Source: Zobellella taiwanensis (GTDB taxonomy: Bacteria; Pseudomonadota; Gammaproteobacteria; Enterobacterales; Aeromonadaceae). Taken from it: a DNA stretch of 64,000 nt. The translations under genes and the position numbers were made by a program. Shown here piece by piece: positions 48,312-56,661 of this stretch (position 1 is the stretch's first letter; every line of letters starts with the position of its first letter). The stretch lies in assembly GCF_003012795.1 (NCBI RefSeq), contig NZ_PXYH01000009.1, positions 79,444-143,443 of the forward strand, given 5' to 3'. The notes below the pieces were generated by a model. The model was not told where the DNA came from and did no database searches. It worked only from the letters and a program-made list of their open reading frames with translations.

Positions 48312-49163
48312 ATGCGTTATCTGCTGCTTCCCCTGGGCCTGCTGGCGGTGACGCCGGCCCAGGCCCAGGCGCCCGGGGCGCCGCCCCTGCAACTGGCGGA
48401 GGTGTTTCGCCCCCACCACGACATTGCCCATTATCTGGTCAGTGAAAAACTCGACGGTGTGCGCGCCTACTGGGATGGCCGGCAATTGCTGTCCCGCGGC
48501 GGCTATCCCTTTGCGGCGCCGGAGTGGTTCCTGGCCGGTTTTCCCGCCACCCCCCTGGACGGCGAACTGTGGCTGGGGCGAGGCCGTTTCGACGAGCTGT
48601 CCGCCGCGGTGCGCCGTTATGAGCCCATCGACGGGGAGTGGCGGCAGATCCGCTTTATGGTGTTCGACCTGCCCGCCAGCGAATTGCCCTTCGAGGCGCG
48701 GCTGGCCGCCCTTGAACGCCTGTTTGCCGGCCTGTCGTCCCCCTGGCTGGCGCTGGTGGAGCAGCAGCCGGTGACGGACAGGGCCGGCCTGGCGGCAAGG
48801 CTGGACGAGGTGGAGGCGGGCGGTGGCGAGGGACTGATGCTGCGCCATCGGCACAGCCTGTACCTGGCCGGGCGCAACGAGGATTTGCTCAAGCTCAAGC
48901 GCCACCAGGACGCCGAAGCGGTGGTGCTGGCGCACTTGCCCGGCCAGGGCAAGTATGAGGGCCAGCTGGGGGCGCTGCTGGTGCAAACCCCGGACGGCCG
49001 GCGCTTTAGGCTGGGCACCGGTTTCAGCGACGAGCAGCGCCGCCGGCCGCCGGCGGTGGGCAGCACCGTCAGCTACCGCTACCGGGGGGAAACCGCCGCT
49101 GGCCTGCCGCGTTTCGCCAGTTTCCTGCGGGAGCGCCGGGACCAGCCCGAGCCGCCCCGTTAG
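48312..49163 (+). CDS. ligE: Periplasmic ATP-dependent DNA ligase, Lig E type
   Basis: 283 residues. A signal peptide (about 1-20, TPAQAQA) precedes a minimal ligase: adenylation domain with Lys46 in SEKLDGVRAYW (motif I), DGELWLGRG (motif III) and EGLMLRH (motif IV), LLKLKRHQDAEAVV (motif V), then an OB domain (about 205-275). Lig E enzymes seal nicks and cohesive ends without accessory domains, are exported, and are linked to DNA uptake or extracellular DNA in Neisseria and Vibrio. AGGA lies upstream of the ATG. No competence genes are adjacent. Confidence 0.92.
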   Translation: MRYLLLPLGLLAVTPAQAQAPGAPPLQLAEVFRPHHDIAHYLVSEKLDGVRAYWDGRQLLSRGGYPFAAPEWFLAGFPATPLDGELWLGRGRFDELSAAVRRYEPIDGEWRQIRFMVFDLPASELPFEARLAALERLFAGLSSPWLALVEQQPVTDRAGLAARLDEVEAGGGEGLMLRHRHSLYLAGRNEDLLKLKRHQDAEAVVLAHLPGQGKYEGQLGALLVQTPDGRRFRLGTGFSDEQRRRPPAVGSTVSYRYRGETAAGLPRFASFLRERRDQPEPPR

Positions 49164-49239
49164 GACCTGGCCGGGCTGGTGTCCCTTGGCGCCCGACGTT
49201 AAGGTAGGAAACAACCGCACCCAATCCGAGGAACTTATT

Positions 49240-50031
49240 TTGTGTCTGATCGCCTTTTCCTGGCAGCCCGGCGCCCACCGCGCCCTGCGGCTGTTGGCCA
49301 ACCGTGACGAATTTTACGACCGGGCCACGGCCCCGGCCGGCTGGTGGCCGGATCTGCCCCATATCTGGGGCGGGCGGGATCTGCAGGCGGGCGGCAGCTG
49401 GCTGGGGGTGACGCGCCATGGCCGGCTGGCTGCCCTCACCAACCACCGGGATGGCCGGGTGCCGCCGCCGGCCCATGCCCGCTCCCGGGGCGAGCTGGTG
49501 GCGGATTTTCTGGCGGGCGATGACAGCCCGCGGCAGTATCTGGCCAGGGTGATGGCCCGCCGTCGGGATTATGGCGGATTCAACCTGCTGGTGGCGGATC
49601 TGGGCGCGGGCGAGCTCTGGTATGGGGGCAGCCGGGACGGCGCCGGGCCGCGCGCCCTGGCGGCCGGACTTTACGGCCTGTCCAACGCCGTGCTGGATAC
49701 GCCCTGGCCCAAGGTGGAGCGGCTCAAGCAGGGGCTGGCCGGATGGACGGGCGACGATGAGGCGGCGGCCTTCGCCCTGCTCGACGATCACCGTCCGGCC
49801 GAGCCGGCGCTGCTGCCCGATACCGGCGTAGGCGCCGAGTGGGAACGGCGGTTGTCGCCGGTATTCATTCACAGCCCGGGTTACGGCACCCGGGCCCAGA
49901 CGCTGCTGACCCTGAGCGGGGACGAACTGCGCCTGGTGGAACGGGAACGGGATGCGGATGGCGCCGTACTCGGCCTGCGCCGGGCCTGCTTGCAACTGGC
50001 CCGGCACACCGCCCTGAAGGGGGCCTGCTGA
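49240..50031 (+). CDS. NRDE/TANGO2-family protein with a TTG start
   Basis: 263 residues if started at TTG 49240, which gives the family N-terminus MCLIAF with the conserved Cys2. GAGGAA lies 6 nt upstream of it. NANRDE motif LLANRDEFYDR (about 17-27), GGRDLQAGGSWLGV and LTNHRD follow. TANGO2 homologues are implicated in heme or lipid handling, but the bacterial role is not established. The stop shares one base with the start of the next gene (TGATG). Confidence 0.87.
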   Translation: MCLIAFSWQPGAHRALRLLANRDEFYDRATAPAGWWPDLPHIWGGRDLQAGGSWLGVTRHGRLAALTNHRDGRVPPPAHARSRGELVADFLAGDDSPRQYLARVMARRRDYGGFNLLVADLGAGELWYGGSRDGAGPRALAAGLYGLSNAVLDTPWPKVERLKQGLAGWTGDDEAAAFALLDDHRPAEPALLPDTGVGAEWERRLSPVFIHSPGYGTRAQTLLTLSGDELRLVERERDADGAVLGLRRACLQLARHTALKGAC

Positions 50032-51065
50032 TGAGCGGACGACTGCAACAGGCGCTGCGCGAACAGGTGCGGCGGATGCTGGTCCTCAACCCCAGCCTGC
50101 GGCCCTGGCATTTTCCCCTGGTGGCGGGCCTGTGCACCGGACTGCCAGTGCTGCTGGGCGCCTGGCTGGGCCGGCTCGACCTGGGCGTGCTGGGCAGCCT
50201 GGGCGGCATGGTGATCCTCTACCTGCCCCAGGCAACGGTGGCCTACCGCCTGGTGACCCTGGTGGTGTGCGGCTTTGGTTTTGCAACCAGTTTTACCCTG
50301 GCCGCCCTGGCGGGCGGGCCCTCCTGGGTATCGGCCCTGGTGCTGGGGCTGGTGACCATGCTGATCAACCTTGTCTGCCGTTTTTATTCGGTGGCGCCAC
50401 CGGGGCGCTTCTTTTTCGTGATGATCGCCTCCCTCGCCAGCACGGCGTCCCTCGACCTGGCGCTGCTGCCGGAAAAAGTGGGCGTTATGGTCATGGGCTC
50501 CATGCTGGCCTGCCTGCTGGTGTTCGGCTACAGCCTGCTGCTGCCGGCCCCGTCCGGCGGACGGGAGCCCCACCACCCGGCGGATTGGTACCTGCGCCGG
50601 TTGTGGCTGGAGTCGCTGCTGATTGGCGCCCTGGTGGGCGGCTCCTTCCTGCTGGCCCTGCTGCTGGGGCTGGACAACCCCTACTGGGTACCCATCTCCT
50701 GCGCCGCCGTGCTGCAGGGCAACAGCGTGTCCATGCTGATCCAGCGCAAGCTGCACCGCATCCTGGGCACCGCCGTGGGGCTGGTGCTGGCCTGGCTGCT
50801 GTTCAGCCTGCCGCCGGATCCCTGGTTGCTGGCGACCCTGGTGATCTTGCTCAACTTCGCCATCGAAACCCTGGTGACCCGCAACTACGGCCTGGCGGTG
50901 GTGTTCATTACCCCGCTGACCGTCTTGCTGGCAGGCATGCTGCAGCACGGCGCCCCGCCCGAACAGCTGGTGCTGGCGCGCATGGTCGATATCCTGCTGG
51001 GCAGCCTGTGCGGCCTGCTCGGGGGCAGCCTGTTGCAGTGGCTGCCGTCCCCCCGGCGCAGCTGA
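50031..51065 (+). CDS. FUSC-like integral membrane protein
   Basis: 344 residues. Two sets of hydrophobic helices (about 25-165 and 195-335) around a loop PSGGREPHHPADWYLRR. The second half, NPYWVPISCAAVLQGNSVSM then RILGTAVGLVLAWLLF, matches the FUSC (fusaric-acid-resistance/aromatic acid exporter) repeat. A transport or efflux role is inferred; the substrate is unknown. The start overlaps the NRDE stop by one base, so the pair forms an operon. Confidence 0.82.
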   Translation: MSGRLQQALREQVRRMLVLNPSLRPWHFPLVAGLCTGLPVLLGAWLGRLDLGVLGSLGGMVILYLPQATVAYRLVTLVVCGFGFATSFTLAALAGGPSWVSALVLGLVTMLINLVCRFYSVAPPGRFFFVMIASLASTASLDLALLPEKVGVMVMGSMLACLLVFGYSLLLPAPSGGREPHHPADWYLRRLWLESLLIGALVGGSFLLALLLGLDNPYWVPISCAAVLQGNSVSMLIQRKLHRILGTAVGLVLAWLLFSLPPDPWLLATLVILLNFAIETLVTRNYGLAVVFITPLTVLLAGMLQHGAPPEQLVLARMVDILLGSLCGLLGGSLLQWLPSPRRS

Positions 51066-51167
51066 CCTGCTGGGGGCCGGGACTATAGCTTTATCGCTTG
51101 CCGCCGTGCCCCCCGGCCCGAAGGCGATATGACCAAGCGCCGGGCCACCGCAACATCCCCCAGCAGG
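51066..51167. repeat. 11-bp perfect inverted repeat bounding a 102-bp segment
   Basis: CCTGCTGGGGG (51066-51076) and CCCCCAGCAGG (51157-51167). The left arm starts directly after the stop of the FUSC-like gene. The segment between has no gene. The rest of the gap to hyuB (51168-51425) holds the tandem repeats at 51289 and a possible -10 box TATACT (51350-51355). Confidence 0.5.
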
Positions 51168-51288
51168 CCAGGGCCTGCAGGATAGCGTCGAACACATAGG
51201 GCGTTATTAAAAGCCAGGCCCGCCATCCCTTCCATGGCACCGCCGGCCGGCGCCACCCGGCGTACTGGCCATGATGACACCGTCAACG

Positions 51289-51327
51289 GGTGCGCCCAGG
51301 GTCAAAAGCCGGTGCGCCCAGCGTCAA
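51289..51327 (+). promoter_or_regulatory. Tandem direct repeats upstream of hyuBA (candidate AraC-type sites)
   Basis: GGTGCGCCCAGGGTCAA (51289-51305) and GGTGCGCCCAGCGTCAA (51311-51327): 16 of 17 identical, 22-bp period. A TATACT -10-like box follows 22 nt later (51350-51355) without a good -35. This is the geometry used by AraC-family activators, and an AraC gene lies just after hyuA. Confidence 0.65.
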
Positions 51328-51425
51328 TTCGGGCGGGTGGCGTCACTTTTATACTGGCGGCGAAAACGAGTGGTAACAGCTTGTTAACGACCCTGTTCAG
51401 CCAGTCATAAAACGGAAGGTAGACG

Positions 51426-53165
51426 ATGGCCACACATGTAGACCCAATCACCCTGGCGGTGGTGCGCGGAGCGCTCGAAACCACCCAGCGGGAAATGACC
51501 CTCACCCTGGAAAAGACCGGCCGCTCCAGCGTGTTCAACCTGGCCCACGATTACAGCAACGCCCTGTTCGACCATTTCCCCGAGATGATCCTCCAGGGCC
51601 AGGATATTCCCATCCACCTGGGATCCTTGATCCCGGCCATGAAGGCGGTGGCCGAGCACTTTGGCGACGACATCCACGAAGGGGACGTCATCTATCATAA
51701 CGACCCGGCCTACAAGGGCAGCCACATCCTCGACTGCTGCATGTACAAGCCGGTGTTCTACCGGGGCGAGCTGGTGTTCTGGACGGTGTGCAAGGGCCAC
51801 CTCACCGACATCGGCGGCCCGGTGCCCGCGGGCTACAACCCGGATGCCAAGGAAATTTACGCCGAGGGCCTGCGCATTCCGCCGGTGAAGCTGTGGGAGA
51901 AGGGCAAGCGCCGGGACGACGTGATTAACCTGCTGCTCACCAACATGCGTGCCCGTCGGGATCAGGAAGGGGACATCAACGCCCAGTTCGGCGCCTGCCG
52001 GGTGGGGGAGCGCAACCTGCTGGCCCTGCTCGACAAGTACGGCGTGAAAACGGTGCAGGCCTGCATTGCCGAGCTGAAAGACATGGCCGACCGCCAGATG
52101 CGCGCCCTGATCCGCGCGGTGCCGGACGGCGTGTACCAGGGCTGCGCCGTGCTGGAAGACGCCGGCCACGGCTTTGGCGAAATGACGATCACCAGCACCA
52201 TCACGGTGAGCGGCGACCGGCTGCACATCGAGGTGCAGAGCCCGCCCCAGATCCCCTATTTCATCAATTCCTACGAGGGCAACTCGCTTTCCGGCGTCTA
52301 CCTGGGGCTGATGATGTTCGCCCAGCTGCCGCCGCCCTACAACGAGGGACTGTACCGCTGCGTGACTGTGGATCTGGGACCCAAAGGCACCCTGTGCAAC
52401 GCGGTGGAGCCGGCGCCCCACGTGAACTGCACCACCACTCCGATGGAAACCCTGACCGACGCGGTGCGCATGGCCCTGGAGCAGGCCGCGCCCGAGCGGG
52501 TCACCGCCTCCTGGGGCCATGCCAGCGGCATTAACATCGCCGGTATCGATCCGCGCAGCGGCGAGCAGTACGTGACCATGGTGCTGGCTTCCATCATTTC
52601 CGGCGCCGGCGCCACCCAGGTGATGGACGGCTGGCACGCGGTGGGGCCCCTGTGTTGCTTCGGTGCGCTCAGCTCCGGCGACATCGAACTGCTGGAGTAC
52701 TCCTATCCCATCATCATCCACCGCTACGGCCTGGTGCCCGACAGCGGCGGTGCCGGCAAGTACCGGGGCGGCTCGGGCACCGCCTGGGAAGTGGAGCCCA
52801 GGGAGCACGAGATGCAGGTGATCGCCTTCGGTGAGGGCCGCCAGATCCCCACCATGGGCGCGGCGGGCGCCGAGAACCGGTTGCTGGAGCCCAAGCTCGG
52901 CAAGCTGGTGGTGACCCGGCCCGACGGCGAGCAGGTGCATAAACACAACACCATGCTCACCATCAAGCCCGGCGAGCGGATCACCAACATCAACCCCGGC
53001 GGCGGCGGTTATGGCCCGGCCTTTGAGCGGGATCCCAGGGCGGTGCTGGAAGACGTGCGCAACGGCCTGGTGTCGCGGGAGGCGGCCGAGCTGGAATACG
53101 GCGTGGCACTCAACCCCGATTGTCTGAGCGTGAACTGGGCTCACACCGAGCGCCTGCGTGGCTGA
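51426..53165 (+). CDS. hyuB: Hydantoinase B/oxoprolinase family subunit
   Basis: 579 residues. HyuB-type signatures: VDPITLAVVRGALETTQREM at the N-terminus, NDPAYKGSHILDC (about 97-109), GHLTDIGGPVPAG, PHVNCTTTPMETLTDAV and the glycine-rich NPGGGGYGPAFERDP near the end. With HyuA it forms an ATP-dependent ring-opening enzyme (N-methylhydantoinase, 5-oxoprolinase or acetone-carboxylase-like). GGAAGG precedes the ATG. Substrate specificity cannot be told from sequence; the order B then A is reversed relative to many clusters. Confidence 0.88.
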   Translation: MATHVDPITLAVVRGALETTQREMTLTLEKTGRSSVFNLAHDYSNALFDHFPEMILQGQDIPIHLGSLIPAMKAVAEHFGDDIHEGDVIYHNDPAYKGSHILDCCMYKPVFYRGELVFWTVCKGHLTDIGGPVPAGYNPDAKEIYAEGLRIPPVKLWEKGKRRDDVINLLLTNMRARRDQEGDINAQFGACRVGERNLLALLDKYGVKTVQACIAELKDMADRQMRALIRAVPDGVYQGCAVLEDAGHGFGEMTITSTITVSGDRLHIEVQSPPQIPYFINSYEGNSLSGVYLGLMMFAQLPPPYNEGLYRCVTVDLGPKGTLCNAVEPAPHVNCTTTPMETLTDAVRMALEQAAPERVTASWGHASGINIAGIDPRSGEQYVTMVLASIISGAGATQVMDGWHAVGPLCCFGALSSGDIELLEYSYPIIIHRYGLVPDSGGAGKYRGGSGTAWEVEPREHEMQVIAFGEGRQIPTMGAAGAENRLLEPKLGKLVVTRPDGEQVHKHNTMLTIKPGERITNINPGGGGYGPAFERDPRAVLEDVRNGLVSREAAELEYGVALNPDCLSVNWAHTERLRG

Positions 53166-53192
53166 ACTCATTAACTGGTAAGGAAACTGATT

Positions 53193-55274
53193 ATGCGTAG
53201 CAAATATCGTCTGGGCGTGGACGCCGGCGGCACTTTCACCGATTTTGTACTGGCCGAGAACGACGGCAGCATCCGGGTGTTCAAGAGCCCGTCCACTCCC
53301 GAGGACGGCACCATTGCCATCCGCCACGGCCTGGGCCAGATTGCCGAGGCGCTGAACAAGCCGGTGAGCCAGATAGTGCAGGAGTGCGATCTGTGCATCA
53401 ATGGCACTACGGTGGCGCTCAACGCCCTGATCGAGAAAAAGGGCGTCAAGGTGGGCCTGCTGTGCAGCCACGGCCATGAAGACAGCATCGAGATCCGCCT
53501 GGGCCACAAGGAGGAGGGCTACCGCTACGAGGCCGACTTTCCCCCGGCCCACATGATAGTGCCGCGCCACCTGCGCCGGGGCATCGGCGGCCGCTTCCTG
53601 GCCGACGGCACCGAGCACAGCCCCCTCAATGAGCAGCAGATCCGCGAGGCGATTGCCTACTTCAAGGAGCAGGAAGTGGAGAGCGTGGCCATTTCCTTCG
53701 TGTGGTCGGTGCGCAACCCGGCCCACGAGCGCCGCGCCAGGGAGCTGGTGCAGCAATTTCTGCCCGGGGTGTTTGTCTGCACCGGTAGTGAGGTCTATCC
53801 GCAGATCCGCGAATACACCCGCACTTCCACCACCATCGTTAACGCCTACCTGAGCCCGGTGATGCGTCGTTATGTGGAGCGCATCGACGATTACTTCAAG
53901 GGCCTGGGCGCCCGTTATCCGGTGCGTTACTTCCAGTCCAACGGCGGCCTGGCCATCGGCGAGGCCATGCAGGGGCGGGCGGTCAACGCCATCAACTCGG
54001 GGCCGGCCTCGGCGCCCCAGGCGGGCCTTTATGTGGCGCGGCCCTTCGGCATCGACAACGTGATCACCGTGGACATGGGCGGCACCTCGTTCGACATCAC
54101 CCTGACCAAGGACAGCCACACCAACCTGAGCAAGGACATCGACTTTTTGCGCTACCGCATCGGCGTGCCCATGATCCAGGTGGAAACCCTGGGCGCCGGC
54201 GGCGGCTCTATCTGCCAGGTGGACGAATACGGCATGCTGCAGGTGGGCCCGGAGAGCGCCGGCGCCACGCCCGGGCCGGTGTGCTACGGCAAGGGCGGTA
54301 CCCGCCCCACCGTGACCGACGCCAACCTGGTGCTGGGCTACCTGAACCCGGACGCCGTGCTGGGCGGCACCATTCGGCTGAACCGGGAAGCGGCCTGGCA
54401 GGCGGTGAAAAAGCACGTGGCCGATCCGCTCGGCATCAGCGTGGAAAAGGCAGCCTATGGCATCAGCACCATCGTCAACCTCAACATGGTCAACGGCATC
54501 CGCCGGGTGTCCATTGAGCGGGGCTATGATCCGCGCGACTTCGCCCTGGTGTGCGCCGGCGGGGCGGCGGGCATGCACATTACCGCCCTGGCCGAGGAAA
54601 TCGGCAGCCGCACCGTGCTGGTGCCCAAGGTGGCCTCGGTGTTCTGCGCCTTCGGCCAGATCATCTCGGACGTGCGCTACAACTACCTGGCCTCGGAGCC
54701 CATGCCCATCCACCGGGAGGCGGACCTGTCCACCCTCAATGCCCGCTTCCATGAGCTGGAGCGCCAGGGCACCGAGCACCTGCTGGCCGACGGCTTCCAG
54801 CTGGGCGATATCGGTTTGGGCCGCAGCGTGGAAATGCGTTACCAGGGGCAGATCCACGAATGCCCGGTGGAGATCCCCGGCGGCGAGATCACCCCGGAGA
54901 CGGTGGACGCCATGCTGGCCGCCTTCCACCGCCGCCACGAGGAGCTGTATACCTACAGCGAGCCCGGCAACCCGGTGGAGCTGGTGAACATCGAGTCCAC
55001 CCTCACCGGCCGGGTGAGCAAGCCGCCGGTGCAGCATCGCACCCCCGTGGGCAAGACCCTGGCCGACGCCCTGACCGGCCACAGGCCCATGCTGTTCGAC
55101 GCCGACGGCCACTGGGTGGAAACCGGCGTGTACAGCGGCGAGCGGCTGGACGTGGGGCTGGAAATCGTGGGCCCGGCGGTGGTGGAAGAGCCCACCACCA
55201 ACATAGTGGTGCGCCCGGGCTGGTGCCTGGTGCTGGAGCCCAACAACTGCTACCGGCTGACCCGGCTGAAGTAA
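53193..55274 (+). CDS. hyuA: Hydantoinase A/oxoprolinase family subunit
   Basis: 693 residues with an actin-like ATPase fold. The phosphate-1 motif GVDAGGTFTDFVL is at about 8-20, NGTTVALNALIEKKG follows, then the second phosphate motif TVDMGGTSFDITL (about 291-303) and CAGGAAGMHITALAEEIG. It supplies ATP hydrolysis for ring opening with HyuB. AAGGAA lies upstream. It follows hyuB by 27 nt. Sarcosine oxidase at the left end of the window would fit an N-methylhydantoin (creatinine) route, but no carbamoylsarcosine amidase is present. Confidence 0.88.
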   Translation: MRSKYRLGVDAGGTFTDFVLAENDGSIRVFKSPSTPEDGTIAIRHGLGQIAEALNKPVSQIVQECDLCINGTTVALNALIEKKGVKVGLLCSHGHEDSIEIRLGHKEEGYRYEADFPPAHMIVPRHLRRGIGGRFLADGTEHSPLNEQQIREAIAYFKEQEVESVAISFVWSVRNPAHERRARELVQQFLPGVFVCTGSEVYPQIREYTRTSTTIVNAYLSPVMRRYVERIDDYFKGLGARYPVRYFQSNGGLAIGEAMQGRAVNAINSGPASAPQAGLYVARPFGIDNVITVDMGGTSFDITLTKDSHTNLSKDIDFLRYRIGVPMIQVETLGAGGGSICQVDEYGMLQVGPESAGATPGPVCYGKGGTRPTVTDANLVLGYLNPDAVLGGTIRLNREAAWQAVKKHVADPLGISVEKAAYGISTIVNLNMVNGIRRVSIERGYDPRDFALVCAGGAAGMHITALAEEIGSRTVLVPKVASVFCAFGQIISDVRYNYLASEPMPIHREADLSTLNARFHELERQGTEHLLADGFQLGDIGLGRSVEMRYQGQIHECPVEIPGGEITPETVDAMLAAFHRRHEELYTYSEPGNPVELVNIESTLTGRVSKPPVQHRTPVGKTLADALTGHRPMLFDADGHWVETGVYSGERLDVGLEIVGPAVVEEPTTNIVVRPGWCLVLEPNNCYRLTRLK

Positions 55275-55384
55275 GGTCACAACTTAATCACTCGTCCCTT
55301 GTGATTGCCGCCGGCGCCGGTTTACCATGGCCCGGCGGTTTTTTTGACCGGATCAGACGCAATGGATTTGCGAAGGAAGCGAAT

Positions 55385-56326
55385 ATGCATTCATGCCATC
55401 TGACCAGTTTGCTGCCGGCGCAGGAGCGGCAGGATTACTGGCGCGGGGTGATCGGAAGCACCTATTTCGACCTGGCCCTGCACTTTACCGAACAACAGCG
55501 CTTTTACGGCCAGCTGTGGCGCTGGGACGTGGCGCCCTTCGGCATCTCCTTTCTCAGCACCTCGGCCACCCGCTACCACCGCCTCAAACAGCACATCAAC
55601 CGGCACGAAGACCACCACTTCCTGATCACCCTTCCCGAGCGCCACGAGGTGCACTTCAGCCAGGAGCGGCGCAGCGTGCGCTGCCGGCCCGGGGGCTTTA
55701 TCCTGGAGCGCAGCGACAAGCCCTACGAGTTTGAATACGGCCAGGACAACAGCCTGTGGGTGGTGCGGGTGCCCGGCTCGCTGCTGCGCGCCCGGCTGCG
55801 ACTGCCCGAGCGCTACCTGTTCAGCGAGTTCGACCGCAGCCAGGGGCTGGGGGCGGTGTTTTTCGACTACTTTCGCAGCATCACCAATCAGGTGGCCTAC
55901 CTGGACGACCGCCAGGCGGCGGCGCTGATGCGCCAGCTGATTGAGCTGTTTGCCCTGGCGGTGGAAGGGGACCCGCGCGCCATTTCCAGCGACGACAGCG
56001 GCCTGCGCCAGGTGCACCTGCAGCGGGTGGAGCAGTACATTCGCGATCATATTCGCGAGCCCGGCCTTAATCCCGAACAGGTGGCCGGGGCCTGCGGCAT
56101 TTCCACCCGCTATCTGCACAAGCTGTTCCAGGGCCAGGAATTCAGCGTCGGCCAGTGGATCCGCGAACTGCGCCTGCAGGGCGCCGAGGCCGACATCCGC
56201 GCCGCCGGCCCCGGCCGCACCCTGGCCGATATCGCCTACAAATGGGGCTTCAACGACCAGGCCCACTTCTGCCGCAGTTTTAAAACAAGGTTTGGGATCA
56301 CGCCCAAGGAAGCGAGGAGTGGGTGA
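55385..56326 (+). CDS. AraC-family regulator of the hyuBA locus
   Basis: 313 residues. An N-terminal AraC-binding-like (FeaR type) domain (about 30-190) and two helix-turn-helix motifs (about 215-310): VAGACGISTRYLHKLF and DIAYKWGFNDQAHFCRSFK, with the FGITPKEAR ending. The ATG at 55385 follows AAGGAAG; a longer frame is not supported. It lies 110 nt downstream of hyuA on the same strand, and tandem 17-bp repeats lie in front of hyuB, so activation of hyuBA is the likely role (inference). Confidence 0.87.
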   Translation: MHSCHLTSLLPAQERQDYWRGVIGSTYFDLALHFTEQQRFYGQLWRWDVAPFGISFLSTSATRYHRLKQHINRHEDHHFLITLPERHEVHFSQERRSVRCRPGGFILERSDKPYEFEYGQDNSLWVVRVPGSLLRARLRLPERYLFSEFDRSQGLGAVFFDYFRSITNQVAYLDDRQAAALMRQLIELFALAVEGDPRAISSDDSGLRQVHLQRVEQYIRDHIREPGLNPEQVAGACGISTRYLHKLFQGQEFSVGQWIRELRLQGAEADIRAAGPGRTLADIAYKWGFNDQAHFCRSFKTRFGITPKEARSG

Positions 56327-56403
56327 GGTAAGGCGTTTGCCTTAACGGCTCCCCTTGGGAGCACACAGGCCAGTCCTGAGGTTCCCGCAGTGCAGTAAAG
56401 CAG

Positions 56404-56421
56404 GCGGGCCGCCTGCGCTCC
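56404..56421. repeat. Dispersed 18-bp intergenic motif, copy 3
   Basis: GCGGGCCGCCTGCGCTCC, identical to 18961-18978. It lies 78 nt past the AraC gene. Confidence 0.6.
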
Positions 56422-56473
56422 ACCAGTCAGATGCCAATGGGGCTCTAAATAACAGATCCTAATAGTGCTACAT

Positions 56474-56570
56474 CGACTGGGCCGCGCCCGCAGACACGCC
56501 GTGAACCCATCCCTGGGGGCTCCGCCGCGCCATCCGTGGCGCGGAGGGTCTGCTTAGCGGAACCCAGTCG
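56474..56570 (+). repeat. Structured intergenic repeat, copy C
   Basis: The outer stem CGACTGGG / CCCAGTCG encloses GCAGAC / GTCTGC. Arms are CCC-ATCCCT-GGG and CCGCGCC-ATCCGT-GGCGCGG. Outside it, imperfect inverted flanks (ATAACAGATCCTAATAGT on the left and its approximate complement near 56587-56604, 14 of 18) suggest a larger element of about 160 bp. The rest of the 56327-56661 gap holds nothing recognised. Confidence 0.75.
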
Positions 56571-56661
56571 CCGCCGCCAGTGATCTACTATTCGGAACAG
56601 CTATTTATCCGGAAGAGTCTTGACCACACCCGTTAGAGGCACGAAATCGGTTGCCTGCATA

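Noticed and set aside
51405..55280. 1291-codon open frame on the minus strand across hyuBA
   Set aside because: A shadow of two family-typical genes in high-GC DNA; His/Val/Gly-rich and without domains.
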